Part shown: in pieces, positions 40,025 to 49,185 of the stretch
Layout: the number at the start of each line of letters is the position of its first letter
Numbering within the stretch: position 1 is the stretch's first letter
Assembly: GCA_002354055.1 (NCBI GenBank)
Contig: DEKW01000001.1
Coordinates: 1-59,726, forward strand
DNA: 59,726 nt
Reading direction: 5' to 3'
Source of the DNA: Bacteroidales bacterium UBA2712
GTDB lineage: Bacteria; Bacteroidota; Bacteroidia; Bacteroidales; Paludibacteraceae
Translations under genes and position numbers: made by a program
The notes under the pieces: generated by a model
Seen by the model: only the letters and a program-made list of their open reading frames with translations
What the model was told of the DNA's origin: nothing
The model's database searches: none

Positions 40025-40483
40025 TTATTGCTTAGTCTGAACTACTTTTGAGAAGTAGAACTTACTGGACTTATAGTTTTTCTCGTAGTACTCAAGGTCC
40101 GTGTCGGTCAGTTTGGTGACTACATATACTTTGGGAATCTCCGCTCCCCCGTTGTTCATGAGGTGGATTTCCGTCAATTCGCCTTCTTTCTCCAGCCAGT
40201 ATTTGAACCACCCGTTACCTGGGAAACCGTCTTGCGCTCGCTGGTCCAGCAGGTCACTCTCAGAAACATCCTCCGCCTCGTCCCACTCGCGCCCAAGGAG
40301 ATACGGATCTTCGTCGCTCTTCTCCGTGGAAAAGCGCACAAAATGCTCAGTGTTGTTCTCCTGCCACAGTCCTTGCAGATCAGCCAGTTTGTACTCGGGC
40401 GTGTTCTTGTTGAACAAATTACAACTACAAAGCGCTACACCTACCAGCGCAATGAGAATAAATTTAAGATTTCTCATATTCAT
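40025..40483 (-). CDS. Lipocalin-like lipoprotein
   Basis: This 152-residue protein starts with a lipoprotein signal (MRNLKFILIALVGVALCSC, lipobox ALCSC). The mature part begins with the lipocalin-like pattern ADLQGLWQENNTEHFVRFS and continues with beta strands and acidic loops. Function unknown. The start overlaps the ileS stop by 4 bp, and the ATG at 40477 (MRNLKF) is the alternative start. Confidence 0.75.
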   Translation of the reverse strand: MNMRNLKFILIALVGVALCSCNLFNKNTPEYKLADLQGLWQENNTEHFVRFSTEKSDEDPYLLGREWDEAEDVSESDLLDQRAQDGFPGNGWFKYWLEKEGELTEIHLMNNGGAEIPKVYVVTKLTDTDLEYYEKNYKSSKFYFSKVVQTKQ

Positions 40484-43400
40484 GCTTTTTGAATGTTGAT
40501 TTTCACATTATAGCCGTCCATCTCAAGGAATTGACAATTGACAGTTGACAATTGAGAATTGAGTTCGAGTTTAGTCGCCAGAACCTGAGAAGCGATGTAT
40601 TCGCCGCAGTGGAGAACTGCGTTGTGGATCTCCGGGCGGTCTTCGAGTACGATCTCGATGCGGTCGGTTATCTCGAGACCGGAGGACTTACGGAGGTTCT
40701 GAATACGGTTGATCAGCTCTCGCGCAATACCTTCTTCGATAAGTTCGTCGGTCAGTTCGATGTCCAAAGCGATGGTGAGGATTCCATTGTTGGCTACCAA
40801 CCAGCCGGGCATGTCTTCCGTCAAAATTTCCACATCCTCGGGCACTATCGTGTAGTCGAAAGTCGAAAGTCGAAAGTCGAAAGCGCCTTCGGTTTCCATC
40901 TTTGCAATCTCGTCTTGGGACATAGCGTTGATAGCGGCAGCGAGAGCTTTCATGTTCGCGCCGACTTTCTTACCGAGGACTTTGAAGTTCGGTTTGATCT
41001 TCTTGACCAAACGGATCTCCGATTGTTCGGCAGGAACGATGACGAGATCCTTGACGTTAACCTCGGATTTGATGAGGTCTGAAACGTGCATTAATGCACG
41101 TTGCGATTCTTGATCCGGTGTCGGGATAACCGCTTTCTGCAGCGGCTGACGCACATTCTTCTCTGCTCGTTTGCGGAGCGAGAGGATGGTCGAGGTAGCC
41201 TGCTGCGCGAGGTACATCTGACGCTCAAGGGTCTTGTTGATGAGCGCTTCGTCGGCTTTGGGCCAGGTACTGAGGTGTACCGTTTCACCCGTGAGGTCAC
41301 GGTAGAGACGATCGGCAAAGAACGGTGCGTTCGGCGCCATGAGTTGCGCTATGGTCTTGAGACAAGTATAGAGAGTTGTGTAAGCCGCTTGTTTGTCTGC
41401 GTTCATCTCTCCGCCCCAGAAACGTTTGCGGTTCAGGCGCACGTACCAGTTAGAGAGGTCATCCTGGACGAAATCGGAGATAGCACGTCCCGCCTTGGTG
41501 GGCTCGTACGCTTCGTACGCTTCGGTGACCTCTTTGACGAGCGAATTGAGCTTGGAAAGGATCCATCGGTCGATCTCAGAGAGTACTTGCGTGGGTATAA
41601 CATTGGCTTTGACCGTCGGTTGACCGTCGGTTGACTGTCGGGATTCGACCGTCCAATGATCTACATTAGCGTAAAGCGCAAAGAACGAATAGGTGTTGTA
41701 TAGAGTGCCGAAGAATTTACGGCGGACCTCATCAACGCCTTCGGGATCGAATTTGAGGTTTTCCCACGGCGAAGAGTTGGTGAGCATGTACCAGCGGACG
41801 GGGTCTGCTCCGTAGGTATCGAGTGCGCCAAACGGATCGACTGCGTTGCCGAGGCGTTTAGACATCTTGTTGCCGTTCTTATCGAGGACAAGACCGTTGG
41901 AGATGACGTTTTTGTAGGCTACCGTTCCTTCGATCATCGTGTGGATGGCATGGAGTGTGAAGAACCATCCTCGGGTCTGGTCCACGCCTTCGGAGATGAA
42001 GTCTGCGGTGCGTGGCAGGTCGGCGTTCTCGAAGGGATAGTGGTTTTGTGCGTACGGCATAGCGCCGGAATCGAACCATACATCGATGAGGTCGAGTTCA
42101 CGCTTCATGGGTTTGCCGGACGGGGAGACGAGGATGATTGAGTCCACGTACGGACGGTGAAGATCGATGACCGAAGGATCGTAGTTGGCTTTGGAGTAAT
42201 CGCCCACTTTGTGGTTCGGCCAAGGGTTCGCTTTCATGAAGCCTGCCTTCACAGATTTCTCGATTTCATCGAACAATTCTGCGATGGAACCGATACAAAT
42301 TTCCTCGGAACCATCTTCGGTACGCCAGATCGGCAGCGGCGTTCCCCAATAACGCGAGCGGGAGAGATTCCAGTCGTTGAGGTTGTTGAGCCACTGGCCA
42401 AAACGTCCTGTTCCGGTGGATTCCGGTTGCCAGTTGATGGTTTTGTTGAGAGCAATCATCTCCTCGCGGGCTTTGGTGGATTTGATGAACCAGGAGTCAA
42501 GTGGATAGTAGAGGACGGGTTTGTCGGTACGCCAGCAATGCGGATACGAGTGCACGTGTTTCTCCGTGCGGAGGAGACGGCCGTCTGCCTTCATCTCCAG
42601 ACAGAGGTGAAGATCGAGCGTTTCCGCTTTAGAAGCTGCGGTTTCATCGTACTTTCCTTCGATGGTAAACTGCGGGTCATAGGCGTTCTTCACCCATCGT
42701 CCGGCATACTTGCGGTAGAGTTCGTCGTTGACATTCGCTTTGTACCACTCTTCGTCGAGATCTTCCACACGCCAATATTTACCGGTGAAATCGACCATCG
42801 GGCGCGGTCCGTTGTTCTTGGTCTGCATATAGAGACCCGGCACGCCGGCTGCGTCTGCAACCTTCTTATCGTCGGCACCGAAAGTAGGCGCGATGTGTAC
42901 GATACCGGTACCGTCTTCGGTGGTGACGTAGTCACCGGGGATGACGCGGAAAGCTCCTTCGCCCGGATTAACCCATGGGAAGAGCGGTTCGTATTCGAGT
43001 CCGACGAGGTCGGAACCTTTGTAACGAGCGACGATCTTCGGCTCCAGAGCTTTGCCTTCTTCGTCTGTCCCGCAGAGGTCTTTCTGATAAGCGCTCAGGC
43101 GAGCCTCCGCAAGGATGATGTGGTCGCCGGCAGGAGTCTCCACTTCTACGTAGTCGATTTTCGGTCCGACGCAGAGAGCAGTATTCGAAGGCAACGTCCA
43201 AGGGGTAGTCGTCCAAGCGATGATGTACCGACCGTCTTTTACTTTAAAGCGGGCGGTGCAAGTCAGATCTTTGACGTCACGGTAGCAACCGGGTTGGTTG
43301 AGCTCGTGGGACGAGAGACCTGTTCCGGCAGCAGGGGAATAAGGCTGAATGGTATAACCCTTATAGAGATAGCCCTTCTTGTAGAGCTCCTTGAGGAGAT

Positions 43401-43884
43401 ACCAAAGGGTCTCGATATACTTGTTGTCATAGGTGATATAGGGGTTGTCGAGATCAACCCAGTAACCCATTTGCTTGGTGAGGTTGGTCCACTCCTTGGT
43501 ATATTTCATCACCTCCCGGCGGCAAGCGGCATTGTACTCATCAACGGAGATCTTCTTGCCGATATCTTCCTTGGTGATACCCAACATCTTCTCCACTCCC
43601 AATTCTACCGGCAGACCGTGGGTGTCCCATCCTGCCTTGCGGCGAACCTGGAAACCCTGCATGGTTTTGAAACGGCAGAAGGTATCTTTGATGGTACGCG
43701 CCATGACGTGGTGGATACCCGGCATTCCGTTTGCCGAAGGAGGTCCTTCAAAAAAGAGGAACTGCGGATGTCCCTCGCGGGTAGAGATACTTTTTTCGAA
43801 TAAATTTTCTTTCTCCCATTGCTCCAGCACTTCTTTGCTCAGCGCGGGCAAATCTAATTTCTTGTACTCGTTAAATTTCTTCAT
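40480..43884 (-). CDS. ileS: Isoleucyl-tRNA synthetase, with three repeat-derived inserts
   Basis: This class I synthetase has the HIGH-type motif GPPSANGMPGIHH (about 48-60) and KMSKRLGN near 685. The CP1 editing domain spans about 200-400 and the anticodon-binding domain follows. The length of 1134 is within the Bacteroidota range. Three separate short repeat tracts are translated. They are SRQSTDGQPTVK before the conserved SEIDRWILSKLN helix (11-bp family C), FRLSTFDY in the C-terminal domain (7-bp unit) and LNSQLSTVNCQF near the C-terminus (7-bp unit). All keep the frame in an essential gene. A leader hairpin (AGCCGT-TTTT-ACGGCT) follows the promoter. Confidence 0.97.
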   Translation of the reverse strand: MKKFNEYKKLDLPALSKEVLEQWEKENLFEKSISTREGHPQFLFFEGPPSANGMPGIHHVMARTIKDTFCRFKTMQGFQVRRKAGWDTHGLPVELGVEKMLGITKEDIGKKISVDEYNAACRREVMKYTKEWTNLTKQMGYWVDLDNPYITYDNKYIETLWYLLKELYKKGYLYKGYTIQPYSPAAGTGLSSHELNQPGCYRDVKDLTCTARFKVKDGRYIIAWTTTPWTLPSNTALCVGPKIDYVEVETPAGDHIILAEARLSAYQKDLCGTDEEGKALEPKIVARYKGSDLVGLEYEPLFPWVNPGEGAFRVIPGDYVTTEDGTGIVHIAPTFGADDKKVADAAGVPGLYMQTKNNGPRPMVDFTGKYWRVEDLDEEWYKANVNDELYRKYAGRWVKNAYDPQFTIEGKYDETAASKAETLDLHLCLEMKADGRLLRTEKHVHSYPHCWRTDKPVLYYPLDSWFIKSTKAREEMIALNKTINWQPESTGTGRFGQWLNNLNDWNLSRSRYWGTPLPIWRTEDGSEEICIGSIAELFDEIEKSVKAGFMKANPWPNHKVGDYSKANYDPSVIDLHRPYVDSIILVSPSGKPMKRELDLIDVWFDSGAMPYAQNHYPFENADLPRTADFISEGVDQTRGWFFTLHAIHTMIEGTVAYKNVISNGLVLDKNGNKMSKRLGNAVDPFGALDTYGADPVRWYMLTNSSPWENLKFDPEGVDEVRRKFFGTLYNTYSFFALYANVDHWTVESRQSTDGQPTVKANVIPTQVLSEIDRWILSKLNSLVKEVTEAYEAYEPTKAGRAISDFVQDDLSNWYVRLNRKRFWGGEMNADKQAAYTTLYTCLKTIAQLMAPNAPFFADRLYRDLTGETVHLSTWPKADEALINKTLERQMYLAQQATSTILSLRKRAEKNVRQPLQKAVIPTPDQESQRALMHVSDLIKSEVNVKDLVIVPAEQSEIRLVKKIKPNFKVLGKKVGANMKALAAAINAMSQDEIAKMETEGAFDFRLSTFDYTIVPEDVEILTEDMPGWLVANNGILTIALDIELTDELIEEGIARELINRIQNLRKSSGLEITDRIEIVLEDRPEIHNAVLHCGEYIASQVLATKLELNSQLSTVNCQFLEMDGYNVKINIQKA
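40528..40563. repeat. Heptamer repeat TTGACAA (about five units) at the ileS 3' end
   Basis: TTGACAA, TTGACAG, TTGACAA, TTGAGAA and TTGAG are contiguous. They encode the sequence around NSQLSTVN near the IleRS C-terminus. Confidence 0.9.
40854..40882. repeat. Heptamer repeat GTCGAAA (four units) in ileS
   Basis: GTCGAAA is repeated four times exactly. On the coding strand it encodes a short DFRLSTFD loop. Confidence 0.92.
41609..41641. repeat. Family-C 11-bp repeat (three units) in ileS
   Basis: TTGACCGTCGG twice, then TTGACTGTCGG, flanked by TTGGCT and GATT as in the CNNM tract. The total of 33 bp preserves the frame. Confidence 0.92.
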
Positions 43885-43923
43885 ATTTTGTTGTTAATCA
43901 TTTGCAAGCCGTAAAAACGGCTG

Positions 43924-43955
43924 CAAAGTTACTGCTTTTTTACGACATATGCAAG
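43924..43955 (-). promoter_or_regulatory. Promoter of the ileS operon
   Basis: On the minus strand CTTG (43952-43955), 20 bp and TAACTTTG (43924-43931). A stable hairpin begins at the predicted transcript start (43905-43925). Confidence 0.78.
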
Positions 43956-43980
43956 CGCGCGCGTATTTTTTACGAAATTA

Positions 43981-44012
43981 TTTGCGTATGTGGGAATTTT
44001 GTTGTACCTTTG
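43981..44012 (+). promoter_or_regulatory. Promoter of mrp
   Basis: TTTG at 43981-43984, a 20-bp spacer and TACCTTTG at 44005-44012. Start codon 25 bp downstream. Confidence 0.87.
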
Positions 44013-44036
44013 CAGGCAATTTGAAAAAATACACGT

Positions 44037-45080
44037 ATGTACCCACAACAAATAATCGATGCCCTGCGTCATGTGCGCTATCCGGGAACCGGGAAAGACT
44101 TGATAGAAAGCGGAATGCTGGAGGACGATATTCGTATCTCGGGATTTGAGGTGTCTTTCTCTTTGATTTTTCAGAAGGACAATGATCCCTTCCTGAAATC
44201 TGTGTTGAAAGCGACGGAAGTGGCCTTGCAGACGTATGTTGATCCTAATATCCAGGCGCAGATTCACACGAAGTTCGTGAAGCACAATGAGTCTCCGGAG
44301 CAGCACGACTCGCCTATTCATGCCAAACAGATTATCGCCGTACATAGCGGCAAAGGCGGAGTAGGCAAATCGACCGTGACAGCGAATCTGGCAGTGGCAT
44401 TGGCGCAAGCGGGTTACCGCGTAGGACTGCTGGACGCAGACATCCACGGACCTTCCATGCCGAAGATGTTTCACACAGAAGATTGCCGTCCATACTCCGT
44501 TGAAATCGAAGGAAGAACGCTTATCGAGCCGATTGAACAGTACGGCGTGAAGATGCTTTCCATCGGGTTCTTTGTTAATCCGGAACAAGCAGTTATCTGG
44601 CGTGGCGGAATGGCGTCGAATGCCCTGAAACAGCTGATAGAAGATGCTCATTGGGGTGAGTTGGATTATTTCCTGATCGACCTGCCTCCGGGAACGAGCG
44701 ATATTCATTTAACCCTGATTTCATCGTTACATCTGACCGGAGTAATCGTCGTGACGACGCCTCAAGAGGTGGCGTTGATAGATGCCCGCAAAGGCGTAGA
44801 GATGTTCCGCAACGAGAAAGTGAATGTCAAAATCCTCGGTCTCATCGAGAATATGGCGTGGTTTACTCCTGCCGAATTGCCGCAAAACAAGTACTATATT
44901 TTCGGCAAAGACGGTGGAAAAAAACTGGCTGAAGAGCTGGATGTGCCATTATTAGGGCAGATTCCGTTAGTACAATCTATCCGCGAGGGAGGCGATGAAG
45001 GCACTCCTATCGCTTTGCAAGTCGGTCATCCGGCCGCAGCCGCCTTCGAACAAATCGCTCAGGCCTTGAAGAATGAATAA
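44037..45080 (+). CDS. mrp: Mrp/NBP35-family Fe-S cluster carrier ATPase
   Basis: An N-terminal MIP18/DUF59 domain (about 1-85) is followed by the deviant Walker A SGKGGVGKST (104-113) and the switch motif IDLPPGTSDIHLT. The CxxC usual in Fe-S carriers is not obvious near the C-terminus, so cluster binding should be regarded as inferred from the family. Length is 347. It overlaps the downstream MATE gene by 8 bp. Confidence 0.94.
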   Translation: MYPQQIIDALRHVRYPGTGKDLIESGMLEDDIRISGFEVSFSLIFQKDNDPFLKSVLKATEVALQTYVDPNIQAQIHTKFVKHNESPEQHDSPIHAKQIIAVHSGKGGVGKSTVTANLAVALAQAGYRVGLLDADIHGPSMPKMFHTEDCRPYSVEIEGRTLIEPIEQYGVKMLSIGFFVNPEQAVIWRGGMASNALKQLIEDAHWGELDYFLIDLPPGTSDIHLTLISSLHLTGVIVVTTPQEVALIDARKGVEMFRNEKVNVKILGLIENMAWFTPAELPQNKYYIFGKDGGKKLAEELDVPLLGQIPLVQSIREGGDEGTPIALQVGHPAAAAFEQIAQALKNE

Positions 45081-46422
45081 GACCGCCGAACTCGGCATCG
45101 CGCCGGTACATAAACTGCTGTTCAAATACGCACTCCCTGCCATCATCGCCATGACGGCTACTTCGCTGTATAACATCGTGGACTCGATCTATATCGGTCA
45201 TGGCTGCGGGGCATTGGCGTTAGGCGCGCTGACGGTGGCGAAACCCTTTATGGATATCTGCGCAGCCTTCGGAAGCCTGGTGGGCGTGGGCGCTTCGTCG
45301 CTATTGGCTATTTACCTGGGCGAGAAAGATTACGAGAAAGCAAATCGGGTGTTGGGGAATGTGATTGTGATGAATATCATCCTTTCCGCTATTGTCATGG
45401 CAGTGGGTCTGATGTGGTTAGACCCTATTCTGATGGCTTTTGGCGCGAGCGAGGACACCTTAGTTTACGCGCATGAATACATGGAGATCATCCTGTACGG
45501 CAATATTCTGACGCACATTTATTTCGGTCTCAACTCGATGCTTCGCTCGGCAGGTCACCCGCGATTCTCCATGACGGCAACGATAGTGGCGGTAGTGATC
45601 AATGTGATTTTAGACCCGATTTTCATTTTCGGTTTAGATATGGGTGTTCGCGGAGCGGCTCTAGCGACTGTTTTGAGTCAAGCGGTAGCTGTTATCTGGC
45701 AGTTCACCAAATTCCTGGACAAGAACGAATTAATTCGATTTCATCGGGGTATTTGGCGTTTGAACAAGCATATTACCGTCCGTGCGTTGGCGATCGGGAT
45801 GTCGCCATTCCTATATAATATCGCGCATTGTTTTGTCGTCATCATCATCAATAACCAACTGAAGGCTTTCGGCGGAGACTTGGCGATTGCGTCTTATGGG
45901 GTGATCAACCGTCTGACGTTTGTGTTTGCGATGATTGTGATGGGTCTGAATCAGGGCATGCAACCTATTGCGGGGTATAACTACGGCGCAAGACATTACG
46001 ACCGGATGTTGCGCTCTTTCTACCTCACATGCCTTTATGCGACAGGCGTCATGGGCATCGCGTTTATTTTAGGAGAATGCTTCCCGGAGGCAATGACGCG
46101 AATTTTTACACATGACGGAGAACTAATCAGCCGGACTATCCGCCCGATGCGAATCATTTGCTCCTCGATGTTGATTATTGGTTTTCAGATGGTTACGGGA
46201 AACCTTTTCACCTCTATCGGCAAAGCCGGTAAAGCTATTTTCCTGAGTCTCACGCGTCAGGTGATTTATCTCATTCCGCTGGCGTTGTTTCTGCCGGCTG
46301 TTTTTGCAGATCTGTTGGACGGCGTATGGTGGTCGATTCCCGTTAGCGACACTCTCTCTGCTGTCACCGCAGTCATCGTGCTTTTAGCCTCCCGTCGAAA
46401 ATTACACATGAACGAAAAATAA
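45073..46422 (+). CDS. MATE-family efflux transporter (second paralogue)
   Basis: This 449-residue membrane protein has twelve predicted helices. It starts VHKLLFKYALPAIIAMTATSLYNIVDSIYIGHGCG, which is the MepA/DinF-type MATE N-terminus, and it has GLNQGMQPIAGYNYGAR in the second half. It likely exports drugs or metabolites with Na+ or H+. It belongs to a different MATE branch from the one at 10846-12255. Placed between mrp and a DUF4293 gene in one operon. Confidence 0.93.
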   Translation: MNKTAELGIAPVHKLLFKYALPAIIAMTATSLYNIVDSIYIGHGCGALALGALTVAKPFMDICAAFGSLVGVGASSLLAIYLGEKDYEKANRVLGNVIVMNIILSAIVMAVGLMWLDPILMAFGASEDTLVYAHEYMEIILYGNILTHIYFGLNSMLRSAGHPRFSMTATIVAVVINVILDPIFIFGLDMGVRGAALATVLSQAVAVIWQFTKFLDKNELIRFHRGIWRLNKHITVRALAIGMSPFLYNIAHCFVVIIINNQLKAFGGDLAIASYGVINRLTFVFAMIVMGLNQGMQPIAGYNYGARHYDRMLRSFYLTCLYATGVMGIAFILGECFPEAMTRIFTHDGELISRTIRPMRIICSSMLIIGFQMVTGNLFTSIGKAGKAIFLSLTRQVIYLIPLALFLPAVFADLLDGVWWSIPVSDTLSAVTAVIVLLASRRKLHMNEK

Positions 46423-46432
46423 TTACTTACTT

Positions 46433-46969
46433 ATGGAACAGAAAAAATCTATCATTCCTCCTCGCATGCTCAGACGCTGGGTCTATATGGCAATCGCCAT
46501 CATCGCTGCCGCTTTATTGGGCACGAGACCGGTATTTAATTTCCAGAGCGACACGGGTATACTATATACCCGGAGTTTCAGCATGGAGGACCAGAAGCAA
46601 TTTGTCGTGGTGCAAAGAGAACTAAGTACCGGGGCTGAAGAAGTGGCAGCGATTATGTCTGTGAAAGGGTTGTATTATTGCAGCAAGGCGATGTTGTGGG
46701 GCAGTATTCTGTGTCTGTTATGTTTTTTCAGTTATAGAGGACGAATGACGTTGGTCTTTTTTACCATTACTGCAGCGGGGCTTTTTTATATCTTGATGAT
46801 TGTATATGCATATCGCATGACCGACCAGCATTATGCTACTCTATATCCGAATTTTGCAGCCATCTGGCCGGCGATAGTGCTGCAAGCGATGCTGCTGACG
46901 CGGCGAAATATCATCCAGGAGAAGATTGACGACAAGGAGGAGGAAGAAGGAGAAGAAGCGAACCTATAG
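46433..46969 (+). CDS. DUF4293-like four-helix membrane protein
   Basis: The 178-residue protein has four hydrophobic helices (VYMAIAIIAAALLG, AMLWGSILCLLCFF, VFFTITAAGLFYILMIVYAY, NFAAIWPAIVLQAMLL) and an acidic C-terminal tail (EEEEGEE). Length, topology and N-terminal RxVY pattern fit the Bacteroidota family DUF4293. No function is known. Its stop and that of the convergent gene share the palindrome CTATAG. Confidence 0.72.
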   Translation: MEQKKSIIPPRMLRRWVYMAIAIIAAALLGTRPVFNFQSDTGILYTRSFSMEDQKQFVVVQRELSTGAEEVAAIMSVKGLYYCSKAMLWGSILCLLCFFSYRGRMTLVFFTITAAGLFYILMIVYAYRMTDQHYATLYPNFAAIWPAIVLQAMLLTRRNIIQEKIDDKEEEEGEEANL

Positions 46970-47545
46970 TTGGCCCGCTTCCACTAAGTTGATGACGCGC
47001 TCGACGATTCGGTCTTTATCGGACGCATCATACTCTTCTTTCAAATCGTTCCGGAATAGTTTGGCAACAAACTGCCAGAAATTCGCGGTGGTTTTACCTT
47101 TGTATTGCTTGATGAGTTCGTAACTCGTTCGGTCTGTCTCGCGATCCATGAGTTTCATAAGCATCATTCCTTGGGAGGCATACATTCCTCGGAAATCCTT
47201 CTCATATTTTTTGTAGAGCTGCTTTTCGAAGGCGCGCCACCATTTCTTACGGCTTTTCTTATCCGGCAGTTTGGCTAATTCCTGATCCGCGTATTCCATA
47301 TCTTTGCTGATCATCTTGGCATAAGGCAGGCATTTTTTCACATCCCGCACGGTTCGCCAGTAGAATTTCTCTTGCTTCTTATTCTTGAATTTCATCGGCG
47401 GATAGACCCACACCTCATGCAGCCATGCCATATAGAGTGTGTCGCCATCGCGCACAGAGATAGCACAGGAGTCCATATACTGAGAGGCAGCGAACATATT
47501 CATGCTCACTGCCAAAACCAGTACTATGTGCAGTAGTCGCTTCAT
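46964..47545 (-). CDS. DUF4294-family exported protein
   Basis: This 193-residue protein has a signal peptide (MKRLLHIVLVLAVSMNMFA). The body contains the family-typical GDTLYMAWLHEVWVYPPMKFKNKKQEKFYWRTVRDVKKCLPYA region and a helical basic C-terminal half (KWWRAFEKQLYKKYEKDFRG...). DUF4294 proteins are conserved in Bacteroidota. Function unknown. It follows proS, pointing the same way, with a 31-bp gap. Confidence 0.8.
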   Translation of the reverse strand: MKRLLHIVLVLAVSMNMFAASQYMDSCAISVRDGDTLYMAWLHEVWVYPPMKFKNKKQEKFYWRTVRDVKKCLPYAKMISKDMEYADQELAKLPDKKSRKKWWRAFEKQLYKKYEKDFRGMYASQGMMLMKLMDRETDRTSYELIKQYKGKTTANFWQFVAKLFRNDLKEEYDASDKDRIVERVINLVEAGQL

Positions 47546-47576
47546 TTCACAAGGCTACTGACAAATATTGTGCCAA

Positions 47577-49067
47577 TTAATAATTCAGGGCGAAAATAAC
47601 GCGTCCCGCAGAGGGTTTTCCGGTCAGGATGCACTTGCCCGGTTCGTTGTGATGTCCCGGCAGGTCTGCCAACGGAATACAACGGATGGTTGCTTTCGTT
47701 TCATCCTTGATACGCTGCTCCGTCTCCGGCGTTCCGTCCCAATGCGCAAGTAAGAAGCCACCCTTCTTGAGTTCCTCTTTAAACTCGTCGTAGCTATTCA
47801 CCTCACGGGTGTTGGCGATACGGAAATCGAGTGCTTTTTGCAGCAGATTCTTCTGTATTTCCTCCAAGAGATTCTTTACAATTTCCACGATTCCATCGAC
47901 AGAAATGGTCTCTTTGGTCTGGGTATCACGGCGTGCTATCTCAATCGTACCGTTCTCCAGATCACGACCACCCATCGCCAGACGAACAGGTACACCCTTC
48001 AATTCGTAGTCAGCGAACTTGTAACCCGGTGTATATTTCTCGTCAGCATCTACCTTGACGCGGATACCGAATGCCTTCAGTTGATCAGCAATCGGGTTCA
48101 GTTTGGCGAGCAGTTTGTCCAGATCCTCCTGTTTCTTGAAAATCGGAACGATAACTACCTGAATCGGCGCCAAGTGCGGAGGAAGAACCAAACCGTTATC
48201 ATCGCTGTGCGTCATGATCAACGCACCCATCAGACGGGTCGAAACGCCCCACGAGGTAGCCCATACATACTCATATTTATTCTCCTTGGTGAGGAACTGC
48301 ACATCAAAGGATTTCGCAAAATTCTGACCCAAGAAATGCGACGTACCGGCTTGGAGCGCTTTGCCATCCTGCATCATCGCCTCAATACAATAGGTATTCA
48401 GCGCGCCCGCGAAACGCTCGTTGGGGGACTTGACACCTTTGACAACAGGGATCGCCATCACACTCTCCGCAAAATCCGCATAGACATCCAGCATCTGACG
48501 CGCATAATCCTCCGCCTCTTCTTTGGTAGCATGCGCCGTGTGGCCTTCCTGCCAGAGGAACTCGGCAGTACGCAGAAAGAGACGGGTACGCATCTCCCAA
48601 CGCATCACATTACACCACTGGTTGCAGAGAATAGGCAGGTCGCGGTACGACGAGATCCAGTTCTTGTAGGTGCTCCAGATTATGGTCTCCGAGGTCGGAC
48701 GGATGATCAACTCTTCCTCCAACTTTGCCTGCGGATCGACCACTACGCCTTTGCCATTGGGGTCGTTCATCAGACGGTGATGGGTCACGACTGCACACTC
48801 CTTGGCGAAACCCTCCACATGCTCCGCTTCACGGCTGAGGAACGATTTCGGAATCAAGAGGGGGAAATAGGCATTTTTTACCCCTTTCTCTTTGAAACGA
48901 CGATCTAATTCTGCTTGGATAGTCTCCCAGATAGCGTAACCGTAAGGCTTGATCACCATACATCCGCGAACCGCAGACTGCTCGGCCAAGTCAGCCTTGA
49001 CTACCAACTCATTGTACCATTTTGAATAATCCTCCGAACGAGGAGTCAACTTCTGAAAATTTGCCAT
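47577..49067 (-). CDS. proS: Prolyl-tRNA synthetase, archaeal/eukaryotic type
   Basis: This class II synthetase of 496 residues lacks the bacterial INS editing domain. Motif 2 region RPTSETIIWSTYKNW and NQWCNVMRWEMRTRLFLRTAEF are clear. The C-terminal extra domain ends in ...GKPSAGRVIFALNY, typical of this type. It charges tRNA-Pro. Confidence 0.97.
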   Translation of the reverse strand: MANFQKLTPRSEDYSKWYNELVVKADLAEQSAVRGCMVIKPYGYAIWETIQAELDRRFKEKGVKNAYFPLLIPKSFLSREAEHVEGFAKECAVVTHHRLMNDPNGKGVVVDPQAKLEEELIIRPTSETIIWSTYKNWISSYRDLPILCNQWCNVMRWEMRTRLFLRTAEFLWQEGHTAHATKEEAEDYARQMLDVYADFAESVMAIPVVKGVKSPNERFAGALNTYCIEAMMQDGKALQAGTSHFLGQNFAKSFDVQFLTKENKYEYVWATSWGVSTRLMGALIMTHSDDNGLVLPPHLAPIQVVIVPIFKKQEDLDKLLAKLNPIADQLKAFGIRVKVDADEKYTPGYKFADYELKGVPVRLAMGGRDLENGTIEIARRDTQTKETISVDGIVEIVKNLLEEIQKNLLQKALDFRIANTREVNSYDEFKEELKKGGFLLAHWDGTPETEQRIKDETKATIRCIPLADLPGHHNEPGKCILTGKPSAGRVIFALNY

Positions 49068-49108
49068 TTATTCTGTTTGTTTTCAATTACTATTTCTCAA
49101 ATCGGGCG

Positions 49109-49140
49109 CAAAGGTACAAAAAAATTTGCATATATGCAAA
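49109..49140 (-). promoter_or_regulatory. Promoter of proS
   Basis: On the minus strand TTTG (49137-49140), 20 bp and TACCTTTG (49109-49116). Confidence 0.87.
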
Positions 49141-49185
49141 AAAAACAGCACTTTTAGTCCATAAATTGTACTATCGAGCGCAAAA

